Assembly: GCA_001749745.1 (NCBI GenBank)
Contig: JWTM01000499.1
Coordinates: 1-64,000, forward strand
Direction of reading: 5' to 3'
Source of the DNA: Candidatus Marispirochaeta associata
Lineage (GTDB): Bacteria; Spirochaetota; Spirochaetia; JC444; Marispirochaetaceae
Length of the DNA: 64,000 nucleotides
Shown piece by piece: positions 15,168 to 24,552 of this stretch. Within the stretch, counting starts at the first letter, position 1. Every line of letters starts with the position of its first letter. Under the pieces are notes generated by a model. That model saw only the letters and a program-made list of their open reading frames with translations, made no database searches and was not told where the DNA came from. Made by a program: the position numbers and the translations under genes.

Positions 15168-16648
15168 CGCTCTCCCCAGGCCTCCGAATCGGGGCAGTAG
15201 GCGATCTCGAAGGCGTCCAGCAGCGCTTTGCTGCTATCCAGGCGCATCAGAAAATCGGTCCAATCCTTCCCCTTAGGCCCCGTCCAGAGGGATTCCGCCA
15301 TGGCCAGCGCCCGGGGAAAGATCATGTGCTCTACCCGCTCCCAGCTATCCATGGCTTCGGTCCAGGTATTGACCTGGGATCCGAGGATCTGACCGCGATA
15401 CTCTTCGGGAACCCCGTCGGCGGGATCAAAATCGTAGACCTCATTCAGCAGTAGGGGAGGCGGATCGAAATGGGTCGGACCCAGCGCATCGGGTTTCAGG
15501 GTCTGCTTATGGTCCAGATAGCAATAGCGTTCCGGGGTCATTACCGCCTGGTGTCCGGCCCGGGCGGCGCTGATGCCCCCTTCGCTGCCCCGCCAGGACA
15601 TAAGCATCGCCCCCGGGGCGAGTCCCCCCTCGAGAATCTCATCCCAGCCTATAATCTGCCTGCCGAGCTTTTGCAGGATGGTTTGCACCCGGCGGATAAA
15701 ATAGCTCTGGAGCTCATCCTCGTTCTTCAAGCCCTCCTGCTCGATCCGCCGCTGGCAGGCGGGACAGCTCTGCCAATGGCTCTTGGGGCATTCGTCGCCG
15801 CCGATATGGTAGATGGGCGAGGGGAAGGTGCGGACTAAATCGGTAAAAACCGCCTCGAGGAAGTTAAAGGTCTCCTCCTTGCCGGCGCAGTAGACCTCCT
15901 CCGAGATGCCCCACTCGTTCCAGACCTCCACCCTCTCTTCGGAACAGGAGAGTTTGGGATAGACCGCAACCGCAGCCTGGGCGTGGCCGGGCAGCTCGAT
16001 CTCGGGAATTACCCGGATCCCGAGTTTATCAGCGTAACTGACTACCTCGGCCATCTCCTGACGGCTATAATAGCCTCCGTAGCGGGAACCGTCTTTCTCG
16101 GTGCGGTAGGCTCCGCGGCTTACCAGCTCGGGGAAGTGTTCAATCTCCGGTCGCCAGCCCTGATCCTCGGTTAAATGCCAGTGAAAGGTGTTGTACTTGA
16201 AGATCGATAGTATCAAGAGAAGACGTTTGATTTCAGACACGCCGAAGAAATGGCGTCCCACATCGAGATGTAACCCCCGCCAGGGGTAGGTCGGGCTATC
16301 CTCAATCGATTGAGCCGGGAGCTGACCGCCCGTCGCGGCGCTGATCTGGACCAGGCTGCTCAGCGCCCGGGGAATAGCGAGGGGCCCGTCCGGGGAGATA
16401 CGGATATGATCCGGGGATATCTCCATACGGTAGGATTCCGACACGCCCTCCGGGAGGGAGGGGCTCTCGATGATCAGCCTGCTAGTGGAGAGGGTGCCCG
16501 GGCTGAACCGGCAGCCGGTGATATCGGTAATCAGGTTGAGCAGCAGGCTGCAGTATTTCCGATACTCCTCTTCAACCGCATAGAGGCATGCGCCTCCGAG
16601 TTCAAATCTTCCCGAATTATCACTCTGCATTGCTGGTCGCGGAATCAT
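15164..16648 (-). CDS. Glycoside hydrolase family 20 beta-N-acetylhexosaminidase
   Basis: About 494 residues. The enzyme removes terminal GlcNAc/GalNAc, for example from chitin or peptidoglycan fragments. After a GH20b-type N-terminal domain, the TIM barrel begins at YPWRGLHLDVGRHFF; it holds FHWHLTEDQGWRPEI, ELPGHAQAA, the catalytic Asp-Glu pair in HIGGDECPKSHW, and IGWDEILEGG/MSWRGSEGG. No signal peptide is seen, so it may act on imported oligosaccharides. ATG 16648 has AGGGGGC 5 bases upstream; longer forms would start on top of the TATAAT box. Confidence 0.92.
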   Translation of the reverse strand: MIPRPAMQSDNSGRFELGGACLYAVEEEYRKYCSLLLNLITDITGCRFSPGTLSTSRLIIESPSLPEGVSESYRMEISPDHIRISPDGPLAIPRALSSLVQISAATGGQLPAQSIEDSPTYPWRGLHLDVGRHFFGVSEIKRLLLILSIFKYNTFHWHLTEDQGWRPEIEHFPELVSRGAYRTEKDGSRYGGYYSRQEMAEVVSYADKLGIRVIPEIELPGHAQAAVAVYPKLSCSEERVEVWNEWGISEEVYCAGKEETFNFLEAVFTDLVRTFPSPIYHIGGDECPKSHWQSCPACQRRIEQEGLKNEDELQSYFIRRVQTILQKLGRQIIGWDEILEGGLAPGAMLMSWRGSEGGISAARAGHQAVMTPERYCYLDHKQTLKPDALGPTHFDPPPLLLNEVYDFDPADGVPEEYRGQILGSQVNTWTEAMDSWERVEHMIFPRALAMAESLWTGPKGKDWTDFLMRLDSSKALLDAFEIAYCPDSEAWGER

Positions 16649-16667
16649 GCGTGCCCCCTGTGACTCC

Positions 16668-16696
16668 ATTATAGGAGCTCGTCGGCAGGGGATAAA
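16668..16696 (-). promoter_or_regulatory. Promoter of the GH20 gene
   Basis: Minus strand: TTTATC (16691-16696), 17 bp, TATAAT (16668-16673, perfect -10), 19 bases before ATG 16648. Confidence 0.55.
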
Positions 16697-16751
16697 GCCC
16701 TCATGCAAAACGGTCGAAAATAGAAGTATCCGCAACAGATGAGGAGGCGAT

Positions 16752-16979
16752 ATGAAAGTCTATCGCGTAAAGGGTGAAGGCACGCAGATTACTTATGTGC
16801 GGGTAATCGAAGAGCGGGAAGATGAGATACATCTGATGGTCACCAAACAAATTAACGGCGAGCAGCGAGTCAGCAAGGATCGTATCAGCAAACAGCTCTT
16901 CCAAACCTGCCTTGAAACAGGCTATCTCAGCGAGGCGGTAGTCGAGAGTACGGCCCGGCCTGAGCCGATAAGCGCCTAA
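16752..16979 (+). CDS. Small conserved-looking hypothetical protein
   Basis: A 75-residue soluble protein with a strand-rich first half (MKVYRVKGEGTQITYVRVI) and a helical second half. GAGGAGG lies 5 bases before ATG and a strong terminator follows, so it is a true monocistronic gene. I do not recognise the family; there is no Cys, signal or membrane segment. It lies just before the GAF-HD-GYP gene, but the terminator separates them. Confidence 0.7.
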   Translation: MKVYRVKGEGTQITYVRVIEEREDEIHLMVTKQINGEQRVSKDRISKQLFQTCLETGYLSEAVVESTARPEPISA

Positions 16980-17002
16980 GTTTATCTCTAATGCGAGGTT
17001 CC

Positions 17003-17032
17003 GAGCCGGAGGCAGTTCCGGCTCATTTTTTT
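17003..17032 (+). terminator. Rho-independent terminator
   Basis: GAGCCGGA (17003-17010) and TCCGGCTC (17017-17024) form a perfect 8-bp stem, followed by A and seven T. Confidence 0.92.
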
Positions 17033-17127
17033 CTCTCGATTTATTAGCGAAACCCTTCAGGTTTTATTAAGATTAGACGATACTACTAAGAGCGGGGTAG
17101 CTCCGCTAGCGAGGATGGACTGCAGGC

Positions 17128-18363
17128 ATGAGTAAGGCGCACGGCGCTGACGCAGAAAAGCTATTGAATGTTATTACCCTTGACTCCGAACTCAACAAGG
17201 TCAAGGACGTCGATATTCTGCTCGAACGGATCCTGACCGAAGCGCGTAAGGTCGTTCAGGCCGATGCAGGCTCTATATATATTCGCAAGGGCGATAAGCT
17301 CGCCATCTCCTACGCCCAGAATGCAACCCAACAGGCACGCCTTCCCAAGGGCCAAAAGCTGATTTACAAGTTCTTCGAAGTTCCTATAAACAAGAAATCG
17401 ATCTCCGGCTATGTGGCCGCCACCGGAGAACTCCTCAACATTCGGGATGTCTATGAGTTGCCCGAGGATTCCCTCTTCGGCTATAACTCCAAATACGATA
17501 AGCTCTCCGGCTACCGCTCCACCTCGATGCTGACCATTCCGCTCAAGACCAATAACGGCGATCTATTGGGGGTAATCCAGTTCATCAACAAGATCAGCCC
17601 GGAAGGCAAGGTCTGTCCCTTCAACCAAGAGGATGAGATCCTGGTAACCCACTTTGCGGCCAACGTAACCGTGGCCCTTCAACGGGCGCAAATGACCCGG
17701 GCGATTCTGCTCAGGATGATCAGCATGGCCGAGCTCAGGGATCCCAAGGAGACCGGGCCCCACGTCAACCGGGTCGCCGGTTTTGCGGTCGAGATCTACG
17801 AACAGTGGGCGAGGAAGCGGGGCATCGGCGAGGATGAGATTCAGCGTAATAGGGATAATCTGCGTATGGCGGCCATGCTGCATGATGTGGGGAAGGTGGC
17901 CATCAGCGATCTGATCTTAAAAAAGCCGGCTCGATTTACGGACGAGGAGTATGAGATCATGAAGACCCATACCCTATGCGGGGCGCGGCTTTTCGTCGAC
18001 AACCACTCCGAACTCGATGATCTGGCCTTAGAGATCGCCATGACCCACCATGAAAACTGGGACGGAACGGGTTATCCGGGACATGTTGATCTGGAAACCG
18101 GCAAGCCCTCGGGTAGACGGCGTAAGATAAGCGGTAAAAAGGGAGAAGAAATTCCTCTTTGGGGACGGATCGTCGCCATTGCCGACGTCTACGACGCTCT
18201 GCGGAATAAGAGGGTCTACAAAGAGGCCTGGACCGAGGATGAGGTGCTGAAGGAGATGCGCAAAATGAGCGGCGTCAAGTTCGACCCCGAACTGGTGGAT
18301 ATATTCTTCGAAGTACTCCCCTCTATCCAGACCATCGCCGAGAAGTACGCCGATCAAGAGTAG
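17128..18363 (+). CDS. GAF-HD-GYP protein, probable cyclic-di-GMP phosphodiesterase (copy 1)
   Basis: The 411-residue cytoplasmic protein has a GAF domain (about 20-185, starting KDVDILLERILTEARKVVQADAGS) and an HD-GYP domain (about 195-400). Metal ligands are visible: the H-D of MLHDVGKVAI, H of MKTHTLCGARL, H-H of MTHHENW, and the diagnostic GTGYPG. A charged insert, KPSGRRRKISGKKGEE, follows GYP. HD-GYP proteins degrade c-di-GMP; GAF may bind a nucleotide or other ligand. It is paralogous to the gene at 24553. GAGGATGG supplies a weak ribosome site. Confidence 0.9.
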   Translation: MSKAHGADAEKLLNVITLDSELNKVKDVDILLERILTEARKVVQADAGSIYIRKGDKLAISYAQNATQQARLPKGQKLIYKFFEVPINKKSISGYVAATGELLNIRDVYELPEDSLFGYNSKYDKLSGYRSTSMLTIPLKTNNGDLLGVIQFINKISPEGKVCPFNQEDEILVTHFAANVTVALQRAQMTRAILLRMISMAELRDPKETGPHVNRVAGFAVEIYEQWARKRGIGEDEIQRNRDNLRMAAMLHDVGKVAISDLILKKPARFTDEEYEIMKTHTLCGARLFVDNHSELDDLALEIAMTHHENWDGTGYPGHVDLETGKPSGRRRKISGKKGEEIPLWGRIVAIADVYDALRNKRVYKEAWTEDEVLKEMRKMSGVKFDPELVDIFFEVLPSIQTIAEKYADQE

Positions 18364-18372
18364 ATTCCTTCA

Positions 18373-18549
18373 TCAATTTTCGCTCAATTTTAGGCCGCTG
18401 ATCTCCTTCTCGACTTTTTCAATTACCCGGGCCACAACCCGCTCCTCCGGGGAGTAGCGTAGTTCGGCCAATGATCTGCGTTGGCGGGCAATGTTGTAGA
18501 TGATTCCCCACTGCTGAATTTCCCGTTTTCGTTCCTCTTCGGTCAGCAT
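18373..18549 (-). CDS. Small 58-residue hypothetical protein
   Basis: An intact short frame starting MLTEEERKREIQQWG and ending EISGLKLSEN. It is highly charged, fully helical by look, with no signal or membrane segment. GGAGGG lies 5 bases before the ATG, the best support that it is translated. It ends 9 bp from the convergent HD-GYP stop. I do not recognise it. It resembles small DNA- or protein-binding helical adaptors, but no function is claimed. Confidence 0.6.
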   Translation of the reverse strand: MLTEEERKREIQQWGIIYNIARQRRSLAELRYSPEERVVARVIEKVEKEISGLKLSEN

Positions 18550-18708
18550 ACACCCTCCAGCTTACGGCCTTGTAGCGCCGCTTTGGAAAGGGAGGAAGAG
18601 TCGTGGGAGGAGGCGAGGCAAAAGGTGTTAAACGACATCGAGACTCATTCCCCTTCGTTCGCAAACAGTTTATCACGGCTCTCGGGGGAGAGAAAGTTTT
18701 AATTCGTG
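18550..18708. other. Intergenic stretch without a recognisable gene
   Basis: It lies between the small gene and the terminator of the YfcC gene. It is purine-rich on the plus strand (GGGAGGAAGAG, GGGAGGAGGCGAGG). It must contain the promoter of the 58-residue gene, but no convincing boxes are seen. Confidence 0.4.
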
Positions 18709-18744
18709 AAAAAAAGGCGCATCCCCCGCACGGGAGGATTCGCC
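18709..18744 (-). terminator. Rho-independent terminator of the iadA-yfcC pair
   Basis: Read on the minus strand: GGCGAATCC and GGGATGCGCC form an imperfect stem around TCCCGTGCGG, followed by seven T. Confidence 0.85.
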
Positions 18745-18778
18745 TCTTTCATTTAATTGGTAACGGAATCGACGCTGA

Positions 18779-20314
18779 TCAGGCGAAGCCGATAAGAACC
18801 GCCAGGATAACGAATACCGAGCCTAGGACGACCAGGAATCCCTGAAACTTGATCTGGAAACGGGCCCAGTTGCCCCAGTCGAGTCGCGCGACGCCCAAGA
18901 CGCCCATTAAACAGCCCGAGGTGGGGACGATCAGGTTGGTGAAGCCGTCGCCCAGCTGGTAGGCCAGGACCGCAACCTGCTTGGTCACGCCGACAAACTC
19001 GGCCAAGGGCGCCATGATCGGCATGGTAATCGCGGCCTGTCCGGATCCGGAGACCACGAAGAAGTTGAAGATAGACTGGAAGACGTACATCAGCCAGGCG
19101 GAGATTACATTGGGAAGACCCGCCAACATGCCGCCCATCCCATGGAGGATAGTATTGAGTACGTTGGGCTCTGAGGCTGAGTCGCCGCCGAGCACCAGAA
19201 TGATACCCTTGGCCATACCGACCACCAGGGCGGCGCCTACCAGATCGGCCGCGCCGGAGCGAAAGCTCTCGGCGATATCGTTCCAGCCCATGCCGTTGAG
19301 CTTGAAGGCGGCGCCGATGATACCGGCGACCAGTCCCATGATGAAGAAGACGGTGGCGATGGAGGGTATGTAGTATCCGTTCCCTACGCCGTAGCCGACT
19401 ACGCCCCAGACTACCCAGACGATGGCGGCTAAGACGGTAAGGAGGACCAGGATATGGCCCAGGGTGAACTTGGCGTCCTGACGATCCTGCTGTTTAAAGT
19501 CGTCTCGGAAATAGGCGTCGCTAACGTAGGAGACGGAGCTCTCCGGATTAGCCTTGATCTTCCGGGCGTAGAACCAGGTAAAGGCGATACCGCAGAGGGT
19601 GAATATCGCCCACATAACGATTCGAAAGAGGGATCCGGAGAGGACGGGAATCCCGGCTACGCCCTGGGCGACTGCGACGCCGAAGGGGTTCATCCAGCTG
19701 GTGCCGAACCCGATCTGGGTGGCCACATAGGTGATCATGATACCGGTAATCGCATCGTAGCCCATGGCGATTACGATGGGGATTACGATCATGGCCAGGG
19801 GAATCGCCTCTTCGCCCATACCGAAGATTGCGCCCCCTAAGGAGAATACCAGAAAGAGCAGGGGAATCAGGAGGGATTCCCGCCCTTGGGTGCGCCGGAT
19901 CATGGCCATGATCCCCGTCTCGACCGCCCCGGTTCTGAGGACGATACCGAATGCGCCGCCGGCGATAAGAATAAAGGCGATGATACCTACCGCGGTACCC
20001 CATTTCGAACCGGAGACGAGACCTTCGAAGACGTAGTTTAATACGCCGAGGCCGCCGAAGGGTTTAAAGAGCGGAATCGGTTTACGGACCTTCTCGCCGC
20101 TCGGGTCGGCTACCAGATCGCCCTCTTCATCGGTGATGAAGGTCTGGGAGTAGGAGTCGGGATCCAGGACGGTTTTACCGCTTTCGGTCTCCTGGGTTCC
20201 GGTAAAGACGCCGACGGGGACCACGTAGGTCAACAGCGCGGCGAAGAGGACGACAAAGAAGATGATGATGTAAGTATCCGGCATCTTCCATGCTTTTGGT
20301 TTTTGATCGGACAT
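18779..20314 (-). CDS. YfcC/DcuC-family membrane transporter
   Basis: The 511-residue polytopic membrane protein has about twelve hydrophobic segments. The start WKMPDTYIIIFFVVLFAALLTYVVPVG, the GMGEEAIPLAMI block, and the SGSGQAAITMPIMAPLAEF plus PTSGCLMGVLG stretches near the end are those of the YfcC branch of the ion-transporter superfamily that includes DcuC and AbgT relatives. Likely cargo: short peptides, amino acids or dicarboxylates. It follows iadA by 16 bp, so import of isoaspartyl dipeptides or their products is an appealing guess. AGGAGAGAAA precedes ATG 20314. Confidence 0.85.
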   Translation of the reverse strand: MSDQKPKAWKMPDTYIIIFFVVLFAALLTYVVPVGVFTGTQETESGKTVLDPDSYSQTFITDEEGDLVADPSGEKVRKPIPLFKPFGGLGVLNYVFEGLVSGSKWGTAVGIIAFILIAGGAFGIVLRTGAVETGIMAMIRRTQGRESLLIPLLFLVFSLGGAIFGMGEEAIPLAMIVIPIVIAMGYDAITGIMITYVATQIGFGTSWMNPFGVAVAQGVAGIPVLSGSLFRIVMWAIFTLCGIAFTWFYARKIKANPESSVSYVSDAYFRDDFKQQDRQDAKFTLGHILVLLTVLAAIVWVVWGVVGYGVGNGYYIPSIATVFFIMGLVAGIIGAAFKLNGMGWNDIAESFRSGAADLVGAALVVGMAKGIILVLGGDSASEPNVLNTILHGMGGMLAGLPNVISAWLMYVFQSIFNFFVVSGSGQAAITMPIMAPLAEFVGVTKQVAVLAYQLGDGFTNLIVPTSGCLMGVLGVARLDWGNWARFQIKFQGFLVVLGSVFVILAVLIGFA

Positions 20315-20330
20315 TTTCTCTCCTCGTATT

Positions 20331-21503
20331 TTATTCAAAGGTACTCGTGATCAAGGGAGTACCGTTGTTCACCATGATTTCGCCTCCGGCGATGACGCTA
20401 TGGATCGAGAGATCATCCTTGCGGATGAGTACCAGATCGGCGTCCATGCCGGGTGCGATTTTTCCTTTTCGCGAGAGCTTAAGATTCTCCGCGGGGGTGC
20501 TGGTTATCGCTTTTATCGCCTCGGCTAGGGGCACTTTATGGCTAAGCACCGCCTCTCGCACCGCTGCGTAGAGGGAGCTCGGGGAGCCGACAGAGAGGCC
20601 GGTCAGCTGGCCGTCGGCGTTAAACTGGGGAAGGCTCCCGTTACCGTCGGAGGTAAAGCTGACTCTCTCAGCCGGTACTCCCGCTTCTAAGGCGTGCGCC
20701 AACGCCAGGGCGGCCGGCTCCTCTCCCTCCTCGATAAAGAGCGGAACAGAGCTGGTGGTAAAGTCGATTAGCCCCCCCTCTTTGGCCCAGGTTATACCGT
20801 CTTTTAAGAGCTCCTGGTTGCGATTGATATGGGTTGGAATAAACTGGGTTTTGGGAATCTCGGTTTCGGTGGCTATCCAGCGTAGATAATCGAGCATTCG
20901 CGGCCCGTCGCCCATATGGACGTTGACGACCCCAGCCTTGGCCGAGAGGATTCCGCCGACCCTCGCCTCCGCCGCCAGGGCGGCCAGGGCCTCCCGTGTC
21001 GGTTGACTCGAGCGGTGGTCGGAGAGGGCTATCTCTCCGGTACCGATAATGGGATCGATTAAGATGATATCATCGGTAACCGAGCCTGTGGTGGTCCGAA
21101 CCGGGAGGTGGTAGTTTCCGGTATAGCACCAGGCGGAGATTCCCTCCTCCCGGAGTCCGTAGCACTTGGCGATAAGATTGCTCATGGTTCGGGTTGTCCC
21201 GTCTGTGCCCAGGGTTCCGATAACCGTGGTGATCCCGGCGCGAGTCAGATCGGTGAGCATAATCTCCGGGGTACGCGTCTTGAAGCCCCCTTCGCCGCCT
21301 CCGCCGGTAATATGAACATGGGAATCGATAAAACCGGGTAGGGCTATTAGCTCTTCTCCATTGATTACCTCAGCCGAGTGCCCCAAGCTCAGGCTTTCGG
21401 ACTCCTCTATCGCTTCGATCCTGGAGGATATAAGGATATCTTTCGGCTGTTCGCTTCCCCCGGCGAGAAGCTGTACGGAGCGGATAAATCGTAACATGCG
21501 CAT
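20331..21503 (-). CDS. iadA: Isoaspartyl (beta-aspartyl) dipeptidase
   Basis: This 390-residue amidohydrolase cleaves isoaspartyl dipeptides left from damaged proteins. Features: the metal motif HVH in GFIDSHVHITGG (about 65), Y in CYTGNYHLP, SDHRSSQPT, VHMGDGPRML and PTHIN His ligands, and the catalytic Asp in TSDGNGSLPQF. By my alignment from memory, the carbamylated metal-bridging lysine of the E. coli enzyme (KCAISDHR) is Glu here (EIALSDHR). ATG 21497 is an alternative start two codons in. It forms an operon with the transporter downstream. Confidence 0.9.
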   Translation of the reverse strand: MRMLRFIRSVQLLAGGSEQPKDILISSRIEAIEESESLSLGHSAEVINGEELIALPGFIDSHVHITGGGGEGGFKTRTPEIMLTDLTRAGITTVIGTLGTDGTTRTMSNLIAKCYGLREEGISAWCYTGNYHLPVRTTTGSVTDDIILIDPIIGTGEIALSDHRSSQPTREALAALAAEARVGGILSAKAGVVNVHMGDGPRMLDYLRWIATETEIPKTQFIPTHINRNQELLKDGITWAKEGGLIDFTTSSVPLFIEEGEEPAALALAHALEAGVPAERVSFTSDGNGSLPQFNADGQLTGLSVGSPSSLYAAVREAVLSHKVPLAEAIKAITSTPAENLKLSRKGKIAPGMDADLVLIRKDDLSIHSVIAGGEIMVNNGTPLITSTFE

Positions 21504-21586
21504 AGGGTAGCACGAATTTTTGAAAAGTGCAAAGTATTTACTACTGCGATAGTATTAAGCATGTCCTTTTCCTCTGGGTAAGCTAT

Positions 21587-21615
21587 TTGACCTGGCTCGT
21601 ATTCCGGTGTAGGGT
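21587..21615 (+). promoter_or_regulatory. Possible promoter of the hybrid kinase, near-leaderless
   Basis: TTGACC (21587-21592), 17 bp, TAGGGT (21610-21615), 9 bases to GTG 21625. The -10 box is weak. Confidence 0.4.
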
Positions 21616-21624
21616 GCTACTAGA

Positions 21625-24471
21625 GTGACGGCATCTATGATTTTGGCTTCCCATTCAACTCCTCGTCTTCACAAAGCTCTCTTTCTGCTTGGATTTCTCC
21701 TCCTCGCCGCCGCGTCCGTATCGGCCCAGGAACTGCCTATTGAAACGGTTGGGAGCATGGAGCATATAAAGACTCTGGCTCGCTTCTGGGAAGTGCAGTA
21801 TCGAGAAGGCGGCGCCGCAAGGGAGATTCTCGAACCCGGCGATCTGGTGCGTCAGGACGAGTCCGGACGCCCGCTCCCCTTTCTTCAGCGGGCGCTCTTT
21901 GAGTTGAACCCCAAGCACCGCTTCATTTTAAGCTACATTCTGAAGATCGAGTGGGGCGGCGAGATAAAAGTCTGGGTGAATGATCATTTTCTGCGGGTTA
22001 ATGTAACCCAGGACAAGTGGGTCGACGGCTATTTCCGCATTATCCATCTGCCCCGACAATACCTCCGCTTCGACCGGCCCAATGAGATTATAATCGAGAT
22101 TACCCCCCAAACAGGGCGCGAGGATTATGTACGGCGGGTCATGATCAGTCGGGAGAACGGACTCTCCAATGCCATCGATCCGGACCGCTTCAACCTTCTC
22201 AGCGGTCAGCTCTATACCTATTTTTGTCTCTTTGTGGCCTACTTCTCTCTTATCTACTTTGTAAAGCGGCCGAAGGAGATCTTCCACCTCTTCTTTTTTT
22301 TAGGAAACCTGACGTTCGCCGCCTACTTCTACCGGATGAGCTTCGATCCGATCTTCTTAGGGCATATCTTCAGTTTAAAACTCTCTAAGGCCGCATTACC
22401 GATCGGGGTAGGTAGCTTTACCCTCTCCTTTGTCTCGTTTTTCGAGCTCTATGACCTGCGTAAAGTCGGCCGGGTGATATTGCCGTGGGTATTACTGCTC
22501 GGCACCTACATAATGTTTGCACCGCCCCGGGAAGGTGTGGTCTACGACAACTTCGGCAGGGCTATGGTCGGAGTTGTTCCGGTGCTCTTTTTTATGTTTC
22601 ATCTTACCATCAAGGCCTTTCGCCGGCGACAACAGGATGCGAAAACCATTATTATCGGACTCGGTATTAGCCTCATCTGTGGACTCCACGATGCCTTCTT
22701 TCTCTTTTTACAGGTATTCGACACGGCGGACCGCTTCGATGTCGCACCTATTCTTTGGCTCCAGGGACTCGGTCTCTTTATCTTCAATTTATCGATATTC
22801 ACCGCCCTGATTATGCGCTCTATTCGGGCCAGGAGCGACTTGGAGCACTACACCGCCAAGGTGGAAGAGCTGGTGGCCGATCGGACCGCCGAATTGGACA
22901 AGATGAATGCCGAGGCGACCGCCGCCAATCGGGCCAAGAGCGATTTCCTGGCCAACGTTAGCCACGAGATGCGTACTCCCTTGAATGCGATTATGGGTTT
23001 CGGCGAGGCGCTGGAAGAGAAGCTGGACCCACAGGACCGGCCGTCGGCTGCGCTTATCGTCAATGAATCGAAGCGCCTGACCGAACTGATCGACCAGCTC
23101 TTGGATCTCTCCAAGATAGAGGCCGGAAGACTCGACCTAATCGAAGAGCCCTTCGACTTGATCGAGCTCATCCAGTCGGTGGACGGTATCCTGGGACCCA
23201 AGGCTCGGCATAAAGGCATCGACCTGAAGCTCGATATAGACCCTTCGATACCGCACACTGTGTTGGGGGACGGACTGCGATTGCGTCAGGTATTGATCAA
23301 CCTGATCGATAACGGCATCAAGTTTACCCCTGAAGGAGAGGTTGTCCTGGAAGCCGACCTGCTTTCGAGGAACGACGGAGTCGTCTATCTGGAGTTCAAA
23401 ATCAGGGATACGGGAATCGGAATCGCTCCTAAGCATCTGGATCGGATGTTCGACAAATTCTACCAGATCGAGGAGGGACGGACCCGGGGATCGACCGGCT
23501 TTGGTCTGGGAACGGCAATCGCGAAGCTGATTATCGAGAAGATGGCCGGGACGATCAGGGTCGCCAGCAAGCAGGGCGAAGGAACAGAATTTACCCTGCA
23601 GGTACATCTGAGAGAGACTGAAGATGATGTACCTGAGGAACCGCGGATTCTGCTCGATACCGGTGGGGAGGATCTTTTTCCGGTCGAGTGCCGCGTTCTG
23701 GTGGTCGATGATTACGACACTAATCAGAAGATAGTCGAGTATCACCTGCGCGCTGCAGGGTGTGATATAGAGATCGCTCCGGACGGCTACACGGCGCTGG
23801 AGAAGGCGGCGCGGGAGGAGTTCGATTTGATCCTGATGGATATCTCCATGCCGGGTATCGATGGGGTGGAGACCACTCGGCAGCTCAGGCAGCAAGGGAT
23901 CGAGACGCCCATTGTAGCTATGACGGCCAATGCCTATCATCAAGAGTTCGCTGTTTATTGGGATGCGGGTATGAACGATATCTTGATCAAGCCCTTTCGC
24001 AAAGCGGAGCTACTTCGGGTAGTCGCCCGCTTATGCAGCAATCCGGTTGCACCTCCCCTTGCTACGGCTTCCGAGATACATGATTTCTCCGGGGGGCAAG
24101 AAAACCAAGAGTTGATCGATATTCAGGGCTTGGAGAGTGATTTTGATGGAAACCAGGAGATGATACGGGCGCTCATAAACGGTTTCTGTCTGGACACCGA
24201 GGAACGTCTGCCGCGTATTCGTAAGGCGATTAGTAATGGCCGCAGCGAAAACGCTCAGCGTGAGAGCCATGCGGTCAAGGGCGGCGCCCGCAATCTTCGG
24301 GCGGCCAGACTCGCCGCCGCCGCGGAGCGCCTTGAACAGAAGTCCAAGGCGGGGTACGCCCACGAGGCATTGCCTCAGTTCGACGAGATGGAACGGGAGT
24401 ATCGCCGCCTCTATCGCTATCTTCAGGACGAGACGGACCTGCTCAGCGGATCAGGACTTGAGCCGGAATAA
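21625..24471 (+). CDS. 7TMR-DISM hybrid sensor histidine kinase with REC and HPt
   Basis: A 948-residue membrane receptor. Order: signal peptide (to about 36, VSAQ), extracytoplasmic beta-rich 7TMR-DISM-type domain (about 40-185), seven membrane helices (about 190-405), coiled coil, HisKA with H447 (NVSHEMRTPLNAI), HATPase (N-box LINLIDNGIKF, G-boxes DTGIGI, GFGLGTAI), REC with D739 (LILMDISMPG), and HPt with H882 (SHAVKGG). All phosphorelay sites are intact. No dedicated partner regulator lies beside it; the HPt could pass phosphate to a separate regulator. It starts with GTG and has no clear ribosome site. Confidence 0.9.
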   Translation: MTASMILASHSTPRLHKALFLLGFLLLAAASVSAQELPIETVGSMEHIKTLARFWEVQYREGGAAREILEPGDLVRQDESGRPLPFLQRALFELNPKHRFILSYILKIEWGGEIKVWVNDHFLRVNVTQDKWVDGYFRIIHLPRQYLRFDRPNEIIIEITPQTGREDYVRRVMISRENGLSNAIDPDRFNLLSGQLYTYFCLFVAYFSLIYFVKRPKEIFHLFFFLGNLTFAAYFYRMSFDPIFLGHIFSLKLSKAALPIGVGSFTLSFVSFFELYDLRKVGRVILPWVLLLGTYIMFAPPREGVVYDNFGRAMVGVVPVLFFMFHLTIKAFRRRQQDAKTIIIGLGISLICGLHDAFFLFLQVFDTADRFDVAPILWLQGLGLFIFNLSIFTALIMRSIRARSDLEHYTAKVEELVADRTAELDKMNAEATAANRAKSDFLANVSHEMRTPLNAIMGFGEALEEKLDPQDRPSAALIVNESKRLTELIDQLLDLSKIEAGRLDLIEEPFDLIELIQSVDGILGPKARHKGIDLKLDIDPSIPHTVLGDGLRLRQVLINLIDNGIKFTPEGEVVLEADLLSRNDGVVYLEFKIRDTGIGIAPKHLDRMFDKFYQIEEGRTRGSTGFGLGTAIAKLIIEKMAGTIRVASKQGEGTEFTLQVHLRETEDDVPEEPRILLDTGGEDLFPVECRVLVVDDYDTNQKIVEYHLRAAGCDIEIAPDGYTALEKAAREEFDLILMDISMPGIDGVETTRQLRQQGIETPIVAMTANAYHQEFAVYWDAGMNDILIKPFRKAELLRVVARLCSNPVAPPLATASEIHDFSGGQENQELIDIQGLESDFDGNQEMIRALINGFCLDTEERLPRIRKAISNGRSENAQRESHAVKGGARNLRAARLAAAAERLEQKSKAGYAHEALPQFDEMEREYRRLYRYLQDETDLLSGSGLEPE

Positions 24472-24514
24472 TCTGACTAGCTCATGGGTGAGCGATTTGG
24501 ATGACAAGGCTTCT

Positions 24515-24543
24515 TTGTGTTTTTTAAGAAAGCCGGGTATACT
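24515..24543 (+). promoter_or_regulatory. Promoter of the second GAF-HD-GYP gene, leaderless geometry
   Basis: TTGTGT (24515-24520), 17 bp, TATACT (24538-24543), 9 bases to ATG 24553. An overlapping TATAAT (24543-24548) is even closer. No ribosome site is present. Confidence 0.5.
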
Positions 24544-24552
24544 ATAATCACT

